Shown here in pieces: positions 8,589 to 15,930 of a stretch of DNA of 44,315 nucleotides (positions within the stretch are counted from its first letter, which is position 1; the number at the start of each line of letters is the position of its first letter). The DNA is from Gemmatimonadota bacterium (GTDB lineage: Bacteria > GCA-2686955): the NCBI GenBank assembly GCA_002686955.1, contig NYZA01000171.1, forward strand, positions 1 through 44,315, in the 5' to 3' direction. Below the pieces are notes generated by a model. It was not told the DNA's origin. It saw only the letters and a program-made list of their open reading frames with translations, and did not search any database. Position numbers and translations under genes: made by a program.

Positions 8589-9740
8589 ATGAACACGAGA
8601 GCATTTGGAATCGCCGGGGCGGCGGCCCTTCTCTTTCTGGTCCTGGGCCTGGTTTTTCGAGCACCGACCGACACGATCGAGCGCGAAGCCGGGCAGGCCG
8701 AGTATCTGCTGCCCGGCCTGGCCGAAGCGCTCAACGACGTGGCCCATCTTGCCGTGTCGGACAGCTCGGGAAGCTGCACATTGAAGCGAGGCGAGCAGGG
8801 CTGGACGGTTCTGGAGAAGAACTCCTACCCGGCGAGCATGGAGCGAGTGAGGCAGACCCTGATCGCCGCATCGAATCTGAAAATTATCGATCCCAAAACC
8901 GCCGATCCGGACCGCTTTGACCAGCTGGGGCTCAACGATTCAGACAGCGGCTCGTCGCCGCCCACGAAGCTCGAGCTTCATGACGATGCCGGCGGGGACA
9001 TGGGAACACTCGTGGTCGGCAAGCGCCGATCCGGAGGCGGCGACGCCGCTCTCTACGTCAGGAGAGCAGGTGAAAACCAGTGCTGGCTCGTTGAAGGGGA
9101 TCTGTCGATTCGCTCGGCGACCGATCACTGGCTCGATCGCGAAATCATGAAGCTGAAAGCGGATCGGATCCGATCGGTTGAAACGGTGCACGACGGCGAC
9201 GACAAGGTCGTGGTAGCCAAGGCGGACAAGACCGCCCGGCGATTCGATGTGCAGAACGTGCCCAGCGGCCGAGAGCTGCGCTACGCGAGTGTTGGAGATG
9301 GACTGGGCAGGGCGCTGGAAAGGCTGACACTCGACGACGTCTTGGCGGCCGACGTGGTGGAGATCCCCGCCGATGCAACCGTGAGCACTTTCACGACCTT
9401 CGATGGCGTTGTCGTGAAGGCTCGATTGTGGGACGAGGACGAGGAGAAGCGTGCGGTGTTCGACGTGCGCTTCGACGAGGGGCTTGCTGAGCCTGTACAT
9501 GAGGAGTCGGACGAAGAGGCCGAACCAGAAGAAGGCGAGAACAACGAAGATGCGGAGACGATCGCCGAACCTCCAGCGTTCACCGCGGAACTCTTGAGCC
9601 CTGAAGAGGCGCGTGCCGAGGCCGAAGAGCTCAACGAGCGACTCAGCCCGTGGGTTTTCGTGCTGCCGAGCTACGCGCACGACCGAATGAGCAAGCGGAT
9701 GCAGGACATGCTGAAGGAAGAGGAAACGTCGGAGACCTAA
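8589..9740 (+). CDS. DUF4340 domain protein
   Basis: A 383-aa protein with an N-terminal membrane anchor (GAAALLFLVLGLVF) and the repeated DUF4340 folds, recognisable by VLEKNSYPASMERVRQTL, DQLGLNDSD and the DKVVVAKADK region. DUF4340 proteins are standard partners of GldG-family ABC-2 systems; their role is unknown. An acidic low-complexity insert (EESDEEAEPEEGENNEDAE, about residues 305-325) interrupts the C-terminal part. It begins 3 bp after the GldG stop, so the two are probably translationally linked. It is the last gene of the operon; hairpins follow from 9794. Confidence 0.85.
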   Translation: MNTRAFGIAGAAALLFLVLGLVFRAPTDTIEREAGQAEYLLPGLAEALNDVAHLAVSDSSGSCTLKRGEQGWTVLEKNSYPASMERVRQTLIAASNLKIIDPKTADPDRFDQLGLNDSDSGSSPPTKLELHDDAGGDMGTLVVGKRRSGGGDAALYVRRAGENQCWLVEGDLSIRSATDHWLDREIMKLKADRIRSVETVHDGDDKVVVAKADKTARRFDVQNVPSGRELRYASVGDGLGRALERLTLDDVLAADVVEIPADATVSTFTTFDGVVVKARLWDEDEEKRAVFDVRFDEGLAEPVHEESDEEAEPEEGENNEDAETIAEPPAFTAELLSPEEARAEAEELNERLSPWVFVLPSYAHDRMSKRMQDMLKEEETSET

Positions 9741-9793
9741 AGGTTCCCCCCCTTCCGAGACCGGCTCTTCGCGAACCCTTGGCCACAAAAAGA

Positions 9794-9825
9794 GCGGCGC
9801 GTGGACCTTTCGGCCCACGCGCCGC
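9794..9825 (-). terminator. Hairpin terminator after the phosphopantetheinyl transferase gene
   Basis: A perfect 11-bp stem (GCGGCGCGTGG / CCACGCGCCGC) with a 10-nt loop; on the minus strand it is followed by TCTTTTT, so it suits the leftward operon ending at 10196. On the plus strand there is no T tract, although it lies 54 bp after the DUF4340 gene. Confidence 0.7.
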
Positions 9826-9858
9826 GATCCCTTCGGACATTGCTCGTCCGGCGGAAGA

Positions 9859-9884
9859 AGCCGGCTCGCCACGACGAGCCGGCT
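9859..9884. terminator. Second hairpin in the convergent intergenic region
   Basis: A perfect 10-bp stem (AGCCGGCTCG / CGAGCCGGCT) with a 6-nt loop, followed on the minus strand by TCTTCC. A further 8-bp stem (CGACCCGA / TCGGGTCG) lies at 9907-9935. Together they form a hairpin cluster between convergent genes. Confidence 0.5.
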
Positions 9885-9935
9885 CCGAGCTGCCCCCCTG
9901 TCGACTCGACCCGACTCTGCGTCGGGCTCGGGTCG

Positions 9936-10195
9936 TATCCGTCTGCGAATACAGTTCGGCTCTCCGCTGAATAGTCTGACGCCCGGAAGCTCGGTCGCGC
10001 AGTAGCGCGTAGCTACTATTCGACTACATCTATTTCATATCCTTGGCTAAGACGCTTGATTCCAGTCACTTCCCTCTACCGTCGAGGCTTCAACGACGGG
10101 AAAGGCGCAGGGACACCTTCGCCAGGTAGTCTGAGTCTGCCTCCAAAACCGTCGATATTTCGTCGCGAAATCGGGATGGGGCGGGATTTCGCTAG
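9936..10195. other. Non-coding remainder of the 9741-10195 convergent gap
   Basis: After the hairpin cluster the gap holds only a short AGTAGC-gcgta-GCTACT stem at 10001-10017. No gene, RNA or repeat was recognised. Confidence 0.5.
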
Positions 10196-10909
10196 TTACC
10201 ATGCGAAGATCCGCCGCCGAAGCTCCTCCCCGGGTGCGATCTCCACGCAGATCGCCGCGCGGTAGCCGGGAGCGACCGTCAGGGCGTCGAGCATCCAACG
10301 GTCGGTTCTGTCGCCCTGAACTCGAGTCTCCAGCAGCGCTGCCGGTGCGTTCGGAGCGAAATCGACATCGAACCGATCGAGACCCAGTAGGACTCCTTTT
10401 CCGTGTGCCTTGATGAACGCCTCTTTCCGAGTCCACACATCGAAGAAGGCGATCTCGCGCTGCTCCGGAGCCAGAGCGCGGTAGGCACGAAGCTCCCGTT
10501 CTGAAAAAAAACGGGACACGATTCGATCCCGATCTCCGCGGCGGTCGACCTTTTCGATGTCGACGCCGACGAGGCGCCTCCACGCAAAAGCCAACAGCGC
10601 CCAATCACCCGAATGGGAGAGATTGAACTCCAGGGCGCTCCCCGCGATCCGCGGTTTGCCCTGTTCTCCGTTCGTGATCTCGATCGATAGAGGCTCGGCT
10701 CCGAGATATGAACCGCTCAGAACACGCAGAAGGTGGCGCGAGGCGGTGAATGCGGACCGTCTATCGGCACTGAGAAAGCCGGATGCTCGACGCCGCTCAG
10801 CGTCGGTCAGGACAAGCTGGGCGGATACGATCTGGCGCAAGCAAGCTCTCCAGATGTGGACTCCGCCCTCGTTGAGCGCAGGAGGCTCATCATGCCTCTC
10901 CCAATCCAT
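10196..10909 (-). CDS. 4'-phosphopantetheinyl transferase, Sfp type
   Basis: A 237-aa Sfp/AcpT-type transferase that would move phosphopantetheine from CoA to carrier proteins. Visible motifs are GVDIEKVDRR (Mg-binding Asp and Glu) and DVWTRKEAFIKAHGKG, matching the family's (W/F)xxKEAxxK. FNLSHSGDWALLAF is the third conserved block. The ATG at 10909 is chosen over a TTG at 10912 because AAGGA lies 5 nt upstream and the stop of the amidase gene overlaps it by one base (TGATG), implying translational coupling. No polyketide or non-ribosomal peptide synthase is in the window, so its carrier target is unknown. Confidence 0.88.
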   Translation of the reverse strand: MDWERHDEPPALNEGGVHIWRACLRQIVSAQLVLTDAERRRASGFLSADRRSAFTASRHLLRVLSGSYLGAEPLSIEITNGEQGKPRIAGSALEFNLSHSGDWALLAFAWRRLVGVDIEKVDRRGDRDRIVSRFFSERELRAYRALAPEQREIAFFDVWTRKEAFIKAHGKGVLLGLDRFDVDFAPNAPAALLETRVQGDRTDRWMLDALTVAPGYRAAICVEIAPGEELRRRIFAW

Positions 10910-12420
10910 CAATCCTTCTGGAGCATCATGGCATCGCCGATGACGACATCACCGGGCGCCGCATCGTTCGCGAGACCGAAATGGACTCGCCCCCTCGGCA
11001 TCCAGTAGGTGCCGACGCTGTTCCACTGCCCGCCGCCGCTCTGCTGATCGAAGGTCGTCGTGTACAGGTCGCCATCGATCAGCACTCCGAATCGGGCTGC
11101 CGGCGAGCGGTTGGAGCCGGACGGCCACCAGGCGAAGAGTCGATAGAATCCCGGATCATCGATGAAATGGCTCCAGTAACAGAGATCTCTTCCGCCTGGA
11201 TCGGTTCCCGCGAAGAGATAGTCAGGGCCGTATCGCCCGGGAGCAGTGTTGCCGATCGTCCACGGTCCACGGGTCTGGGCACTCGGGTTGTCGTAGATCC
11301 AGATATCGGTTCCGCCGCCCAGGCGATCGTCCACCTCCTGCCGCAGCTCCGGAAGCTCGGAGTAGAGAAGGTCGCCAGGACACGCCGTCGACTTGACGTC
11401 CCTGTGACCGTAGATGTTGTCCATCAGCCCGGCGTAGCCCACATAGTAGTCCCTTCCGAAAGGATCGATCCCTTTCTGGTCAGCCTTCCAGGCGTAGAGC
11501 TCAGCGTAGGCATCGAGGAGCGAGAACGTAGGCATATCGTTGTATGGGGTGTGGAAATAGCCGAGCGCACCGACACCCATCGAGCCACAGTTGTACCCAT
11601 CGTGAGCAGCTCGCACGTCGTCCCCCCCGGCCCTCCCTTCCCACATCTTGCCGTGTTTGCATACGAGATGGTTGTATCCGATGTCGCACCAGCCGCGGGT
11701 GTACATGTGATAGTCCTGGATGCCGCGCACATTCGATGCACAGTCATCGAAGCCCTGCGAATCGTACGCGCCGGGAGACGCCGTGTGGTGTGTGCCCAGA
11801 TGAGTGACGGAGCAGTAATCTGATGAGCATTGCGGTGGATCGGCGCCCCATTGTTCGCGAGAGTAGATCGGGGGCTTCGCGTAGCCGTCGTCGCGCGGTT
11901 GTCCCTGATACTCGCGGGAATCGGAGCCATCGATGAACACCAGCGAGAGATGATCCAGAGTCATCGATCCGTGCTCGGGTGAAAAGGAGAGGCGGGCGCG
12001 CCAGCGCGTCGCATGGTCGGCGCCGAAGAGGAGCAGGGTGCCGACCTCATCACCGAAGGCTCGATTGCCGGATCCGTCTGCGAGTCGCGGGAGGGTCGCG
12101 GAGTGCGGATCGGAGGCCACCGCGAACCACCGACTCGGCCGGGCATCGACTTGCAGCTCGATCTCGAACTCCCCCGATCCTCCAGCGAGCCAGTGGCTTC
12201 CGAGGGCGGTGAAAGGGATCGGTGCATCGACCCAGGGTGTGACCAGGACGACCGGCCCGGTGATGTTGAGAGTGCCCCCCGCGAGACGGACTGCCCCCCC
12301 CTCTTCGATCAATGAGCCAAGGTCGATCGATTCGTCGGCTGGCTGGACCAGCGATTGAGTGGAGTGAGCGGTGGTCGCCGAGAGTGCGGCGACGAGCAGG
12401 AAAGCAGACGGTGCCGGCAT
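10909..12420 (-). CDS. Secreted N-acetylmuramoyl-L-alanine amidase (PGRP fold) with golvesin-like C-terminal domain
   Basis: A 503-aa protein beginning with a hydrophobic signal (MPAPSAFLLVAALSATTAHS). An uncharacterised domain occupies residues 25-185. A PGRP/amidase_2 domain spans about 186-365, with zinc-ligand candidates His211/212 (THHTAS), His339 (YGHRDV) and Cys347 (TACPGD). The last 120 residues, including YRLFAWWPSGSNRSP, GGGQWNSVGTYW and the closing IGDAMMLQKD, match the golvesin C-terminal-like fold. The ATG at 12420 is chosen because translation upstream of it (open to 13092) reads as non-coding Arg/Ser-rich sequence. It probably cleaves peptidoglycan stem peptides outside the cytoplasmic membrane. 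It is coupled to the following transferase gene. Confidence 0.85.
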   Translation of the reverse strand: MPAPSAFLLVAALSATTAHSTQSLVQPADESIDLGSLIEEGGAVRLAGGTLNITGPVVLVTPWVDAPIPFTALGSHWLAGGSGEFEIELQVDARPSRWFAVASDPHSATLPRLADGSGNRAFGDEVGTLLLFGADHATRWRARLSFSPEHGSMTLDHLSLVFIDGSDSREYQGQPRDDGYAKPPIYSREQWGADPPQCSSDYCSVTHLGTHHTASPGAYDSQGFDDCASNVRGIQDYHMYTRGWCDIGYNHLVCKHGKMWEGRAGGDDVRAAHDGYNCGSMGVGALGYFHTPYNDMPTFSLLDAYAELYAWKADQKGIDPFGRDYYVGYAGLMDNIYGHRDVKSTACPGDLLYSELPELRQEVDDRLGGGTDIWIYDNPSAQTRGPWTIGNTAPGRYGPDYLFAGTDPGGRDLCYWSHFIDDPGFYRLFAWWPSGSNRSPAARFGVLIDGDLYTTTFDQQSGGGQWNSVGTYWMPRGRVHFGLANDAAPGDVVIGDAMMLQKD

Positions 12421-12503
12421 CGCTGTGACCTTTCGGCCCCCGCCGCGATGCGCTAGATCGGGAAAGGGCTTCTCGACGGCGTTGTCCTCAATGATAAGAG
12501 GAT

Positions 12504-12905
12504 CTACAGCGCGCTGCAGAATCGGCGGCGAATAATCACTCGTGCGACTGCACCGGTCACCAGTCCAAAAATCAGTCCAGCCGCGAGCCCTGTTCCTATG
12601 ACGCCGGGCGCGGCGGATGTCGCGTCGAGTCCCGCGATCTGATCCGCGGACCAGGGATTGTTGGCGCGATAGGTGCCGAAGAGAAGAGTCTGCGCGGTGC
12701 CGGCCAGCGCTCCTGCCAACAAGCTCGCGGCGGTAGCGGTGCGAATCGGCGCCGGATGCCTCCTGTGCACGAGAACCGCGATCCAGATCGCGTAGATCAG
12801 GATCCAGACCCAAGGTTCCACCGACACGGGCATCCCAACGAGGGATGTCAGAAGCCCCATGAGAACGCCTAGCGATCCGAGCCTGAGAATCAGCGGCCAA
12901 TCCAT
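12504..12905 (-). CDS. Small polytopic membrane protein, unknown function
   Basis: A 133-aa hydrophobic protein with about four membrane segments: LGVLMGLLTSLVG, WVWILIYAIWIAVLV, AASLLAGALAGTAQTLLF and IGTGLAAGLIFGLVTGAV. I do not recognise the family. The frame is clean, starts with ATG and has the hydrophobic periodicity of a real membrane protein. It lies 83 bp upstream of the amidase gene on the same strand and may be co-transcribed with it. The start lacks a strong ribosome site. Confidence 0.65.
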   Translation of the reverse strand: MDWPLILRLGSLGVLMGLLTSLVGMPVSVEPWVWILIYAIWIAVLVHRRHPAPIRTATAASLLAGALAGTAQTLLFGTYRANNPWSADQIAGLDATSAAPGVIGTGLAAGLIFGLVTGAVARVIIRRRFCSAL

Positions 12906-13239
12906 GGGACCAATGTAGGCCAGAGCACGATCGCGTCAATCCAAGCGCGTGCCTCTGGTCTTCGCCATCGGAACTGTGGACAGAGCGTCGGCGTCTCTGG
13001 CGAAACCTGTCGGACCAGCCGACAGCCGGGGCCCGCGCGACGTCGGGGTGGCGAATGTAGGGCGTGTCGTGGTCGTCGATTGCGCGTTCCATTCAACTCT
13101 GGCCCGCGGCGTGCATCAGCAGCGCCCCAGCAAGTTCAAACCTGCTCGAACGACGGCCCCGGAAGTACATACAGGTGGGGACCCTCGGGCGCCGGGGGCG
13201 GCAATGTCGCCTTCCGGCGTCTTTGGGCCGGCGCCCAGG
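12906..13239. other. Intergenic stretch with a GC-rich hairpin after the response regulator gene
   Basis: The arms GGGCGCCGG (13187-13195) and CCGGCGCCC (13228-13236) form a perfect 9-bp stem directly after the response-regulator stop. The 32-nt loop contains a further GCCGG/CCGGC pairing. There is no T tract, so at most it is a transcript-stabilising or Rho-associated structure. Nothing else was recognised. Confidence 0.5.
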
Positions 13240-14682
13240 CTACATGCCGTAACGCTCAATCCGATCGTACAGGGCCGGTCGAGACAGTCCGAGCAAGCCG
13301 GCGGCACGGGATCGGTTTCCACCGGTCATATCGAGGGCTCTGACGATGAGCGTCTTTTCAAGGCGGTCGAGACACTCCCGCAGTGTGCCGTCCATCGGCG
13401 GATATCCATCGGCAAGGACGGGGACGGACGCTGCCGATTCGTCGGCGGCGCCCGTTGATGATGCATGCCTCGGTCGCGGGTTCTCGGTTGCGATTTCGAT
13501 TTCGGCCTTGCCGACGGAGTCGCCGCACTCCGTCAGATTCACCACGCGCTCCACGACATTGCGCAGCTCACGGATGTTGCCGGGCCACGATGCCCCACGG
13601 AGCATGGCGGCGGCCTCGTCGTCGAATCCGCCGACCTGCGTTCCCGCCGCACGGTTGATCCTCTGCAAAAAATGCTCGGCCAGAGGGATGATGTCCGCCG
13701 GACGCTCCCTCAGAGGAGGCAGCTCGATCGGAAGCACATTGAGACGATAGTAGAGATCCTCCCGAAATAGCCCTTGCTCCACCAACTCCTCCAGGTGCCG
13801 GTGGGTCGCCGCGACGATTCGAACGTCGATCCTGACCGGGACGGAACTCCCCACGCGCTCGAACTCCCGCTCCTGGATGACGCGCAGGATCTTGGCCTGC
13901 AGTTTGGGGCTCATGTCTCCGATTTCGTCGAGGAAGACGGTCCCCCCGTCCGCCATCTCCAACTTCCCCCGTCGAGAGGCGTGCGCGTCGGTGAATGCGC
14001 CCCGAACATGGCCAAAAAGCTCCGACTCGAGCAGCTCACTCGGGATCGCTGGACAGTTGACCGTGACAAAGGGGTCGTCCGATCGTGGACTGGCGAAATG
14101 GAGCGCCCGAGCAACGAGCTCCTTTCCTGTTCCCGTTTCTCCCCGTATCAGAACCGTCGAGCTCCCTCGAGCCGCGCGGCGGACCCTGTCCAAAACCTGT
14201 CTCATGATCTGGGAGCGGTATACGATCGATTCGACCCCCGAAACCCGCTCCACCACGCGCCGCAGCTCTTTGACCTCTTCGCCCCGTGAGCGGGCAACGA
14301 CGAGGTTCTCGATTCGGTGTCGCAGCACGATCGGGTCGAAGGGCTTTGGTAGGTAGTCCCGTGCTCCCCGCCTCATGGCATCGACCGCGATCTCCACCGA
14401 AGTCTCCGAGGTGATGATGACGATGTCCGGAGAGTCCCCCGACACCCCGCAGATCTCGTCGACGAGTGCCAGCCCGGCTCCCTGTTGCGGCTGAGTATCG
14501 TCGGCGGTGGCCGGCAGCCCTAAATCGAGAATGACTATATCGATCGGCTCCGCGGCCAGTGCCGCCCTCGCCGAGGCGATATCTCCCACCCCTTCAACAC
14601 TTCCCAAAGAAGCCCGCTCGACCTCATCGACCATCGCCCGGCGAATCAGCTCTTCGTCCTCGACGACCAGAATGCGTGCCAT
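13240..14682 (-). CDS. Sigma-54-dependent NtrC-family response regulator
   Basis: A 480-aa protein with receiver, AAA+ and Fis-type DNA-binding domains. The receiver holds the acidic pair VVEDEE and the phospho-acceptor Asp53 (IVILDLGLP). The AAA+ domain has Walker A GETGTGKE, Walker B GGTVFLDEIGD and the arginine-containing WPGNIRELRNVVERV. The sigma-54 contact loop reads GAFTDA instead of GAFTGA. The C-terminal helix-turn-helix is GGNRSRAAGLLGLSRPALYD. The ATG at 14682 is chosen because GGAG lies 6 nt upstream and the receiver begins there; the open frame to 14793 is not homologous. No histidine kinase is adjacent, so it is an orphan regulator here. Confidence 0.92.
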   Translation of the reverse strand: MARILVVEDEELIRRAMVDEVERASLGSVEGVGDIASARAALAAEPIDIVILDLGLPATADDTQPQQGAGLALVDEICGVSGDSPDIVIITSETSVEIAVDAMRRGARDYLPKPFDPIVLRHRIENLVVARSRGEEVKELRRVVERVSGVESIVYRSQIMRQVLDRVRRAARGSSTVLIRGETGTGKELVARALHFASPRSDDPFVTVNCPAIPSELLESELFGHVRGAFTDAHASRRGKLEMADGGTVFLDEIGDMSPKLQAKILRVIQEREFERVGSSVPVRIDVRIVAATHRHLEELVEQGLFREDLYYRLNVLPIELPPLRERPADIIPLAEHFLQRINRAAGTQVGGFDDEAAAMLRGASWPGNIRELRNVVERVVNLTECGDSVGKAEIEIATENPRPRHASSTGAADESAASVPVLADGYPPMDGTLRECLDRLEKTLIVRALDMTGGNRSRAAGLLGLSRPALYDRIERYGM

Positions 14683-14815
14683 GGATCGCTCCTTCTCGCG
14701 GGAGAACACCAGCCGTAGCCATGACAGTATGCCATGTGGGGTCTGCGCAGTGCGTCGCGGACTCCACTTGTGATGGAGATCCCTGACCGCCACATCGTGT
14801 CGCTACCTGCTCGCC

Positions 14816-15283
14816 TCAACCCCCACCCAGCAGGGCCAGAGTCCTCGCGGCGTTACCCTTCGCTTTCACGCCTTTTGATATCGCCTCGATCTTGCCCTGC
14901 TCATCGATAACCACCGTCGTGCGGATCGCCCCGATCGTCGTTCTGCCGTAGCTGCGCTTCTCACCCCAGGCCCCGTAGGCCTCGTGAGTACTCCGCTCGG
15001 GATCGGAAAGCAGTGTGAAACCCAGACCATGCTTCGCCTTGAATCGCTCGTGGCTGCCCTGCCCGTCGCGGCTCACGCCGATCACCACCGCCCCTCGATC
15101 CTCGAAATCTCGCTTCAGCTCCTCGAACTCACACGCCTGGGTCGCACAGCCCGGAGTGTTGTCCTTCGGATAGAAATAGAGAATCACTTTTCGTCCTCTA
15201 AGGTCCGCCAGGCTGAACTCTGTCCCCCGATCGTCGAGAAGTGTAAACGCGGGCGCGCTGTCGCCGATTTCCGGAATGCTCAT
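14816..15283 (-). CDS. bcp: Thioredoxin-dependent peroxiredoxin, Bcp/PrxQ family
   Basis: A 155-aa peroxiredoxin that reduces hydrogen peroxide and organic hydroperoxides. The active site is FYPKDNTPGCATQACEF: the peroxidatic Cys follows PG and a resolving Cys lies five residues later, as in atypical 2-Cys PrxQ proteins. The distal GVSRDGQGSHERFKAKHGL and FTLLSDPE blocks also fit. The ATG at 15283 has GGAGG 6 nt upstream and overlaps the ferredoxin gene's TGA by four bases (ATGA), implying coupled translation. The upstream frame to 15439 is not homologous. The reductant would be a thioredoxin, recycled by a reductase like the one at 19912. Confidence 0.9.
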   Translation of the reverse strand: MSIPEIGDSAPAFTLLDDRGTEFSLADLRGRKVILYFYPKDNTPGCATQACEFEELKRDFEDRGAVVIGVSRDGQGSHERFKAKHGLGFTLLSDPERSTHEAYGAWGEKRSYGRTTIGAIRTTVVIDEQGKIEAISKGVKAKGNAARTLALLGGG

Positions 15284-15603
15284 ATCGCCTCCTCGGGCAC
15301 GAGAAGCCGTTCGACGGGCTTGCCCGATCGCAGATGGGATTCGACGATCTCCGGTACGTCGTCCGGTCCGACCCCACCGTACCAAACCGAATCGGGATAG
15401 ACGACCACGGTCGCGCCCTCTTCGCAAGGTCCAAGACATGAGGTCGAGCTCAAGGCCACATTCTCGATGAGTCCGCGGGCCTCGATCTCATCGCGCAGTC
15501 GAAGCATCAAATCGAGCGCGCCTCGATCCTGACACGAGCCACGAGGATGGCCAGGAGGACGGCGATTGCCGCATACGAGAATATGTTGTTTGGGTCGGGG
15601 CAT
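15280..15603 (-). CDS. Thioredoxin-like (2Fe-2S) ferredoxin
   Basis: A 107-aa protein of the thioredoxin-like 2Fe-2S ferredoxin family. Cluster cysteines are visible as LVCGN, RGSCQDRG and the SSTSCLGPCEEG motif, i.e. two Cys in the N-terminal half and a CxxxC later. VVVYPDSVWYGGV follows, as is usual. The ATG at 15603 is supported by GGAG 6 nt upstream. Its stop overlaps the start of bcp (ATGA), so the pair is expressed together and may serve oxidative-stress electron transfer. The region just upstream contains inverted repeats at 15633-15658. Confidence 0.88.
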   Translation of the reverse strand: MPRPKQHILVCGNRRPPGHPRGSCQDRGALDLMLRLRDEIEARGLIENVALSSTSCLGPCEEGATVVVYPDSVWYGGVGPDDVPEIVESHLRSGKPVERLLVPEEAI

Positions 15604-15632
15604 GATCACTCCTTCACGAGAGCCGCCAGCTT

Positions 15633-15670
15633 TGGTCCTATATAAGACCATTTTAGTCCTCTTTCGTCAA
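15633..15670 (-). promoter_or_regulatory. Candidate promoter with inverted repeats before the ferredoxin-bcp operon
   Basis: On the minus strand TTGACG (15670-15665) is followed by GACTAAAATGGTC (15658-15646) and the near-perfect dyad TGGTCTTATATAGGACCA (15650-15633), whose centre TATATA could be a -10 element at long (20-bp) spacing. GACTAAA...GTC resembles operators of Rrf2/IscR-type regulators; this assignment is tentative. Confidence 0.4.
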
Positions 15671-15677
15671 GGGGCAA

Positions 15678-15857
15678 TCAGATCTCGAGTACGAAGAGCC
15701 GCCTGCCCGCCCCCCAGCCGATCGCGAAGCTCACTCCCGCCACGCCCAAACCGATTCCGGCCGTTTCCGCGAAACGGGGCCAAAAACGGATGTCCTTGGC
15801 GATCGCGACATAAGAGGTGAAGAACGCGATCGCGTTCAGCTCATGTTCCGTCGGCAT
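15678..15857 (-). CDS. Small single-span membrane protein (59 aa), unknown function
   Basis: An ORF encoding a protein that begins MPTEHELNAIAFFTSYVAIA and has one clear membrane helix (GIGLGVAGVSFAIGWGAG) near residues 35-51, ending RRLFVLEI. It starts with ATG at 15857 without a strong ribosome site and ends 75 bp before the ferredoxin gene on the same strand. Amphipathic N-terminal and hydrophobic C-terminal halves make it more protein-like than chance. I do not recognise the family. It overlaps the extreme upstream part of an alternative start (15817) of the divergent metallopeptidase gene, supporting the 15931 start for that gene. Confidence 0.5.
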   Translation of the reverse strand: MPTEHELNAIAFFTSYVAIAKDIRFWPRFAETAGIGLGVAGVSFAIGWGAGRRLFVLEI

Positions 15858-15930
15858 GGAGCGAGTCTACCCTTGGGATGACCTTTTTCGTTCTTCCTGC
15901 TCCGTCTCTCCGACGAATCGACCGCCAAGC

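Noticed and set aside
12421-13092. N-terminal extension of the amidase frame
   Set aside because: The translation is Arg/Ser-rich and overlaps another plausible gene; a signal peptide starts at 12420.
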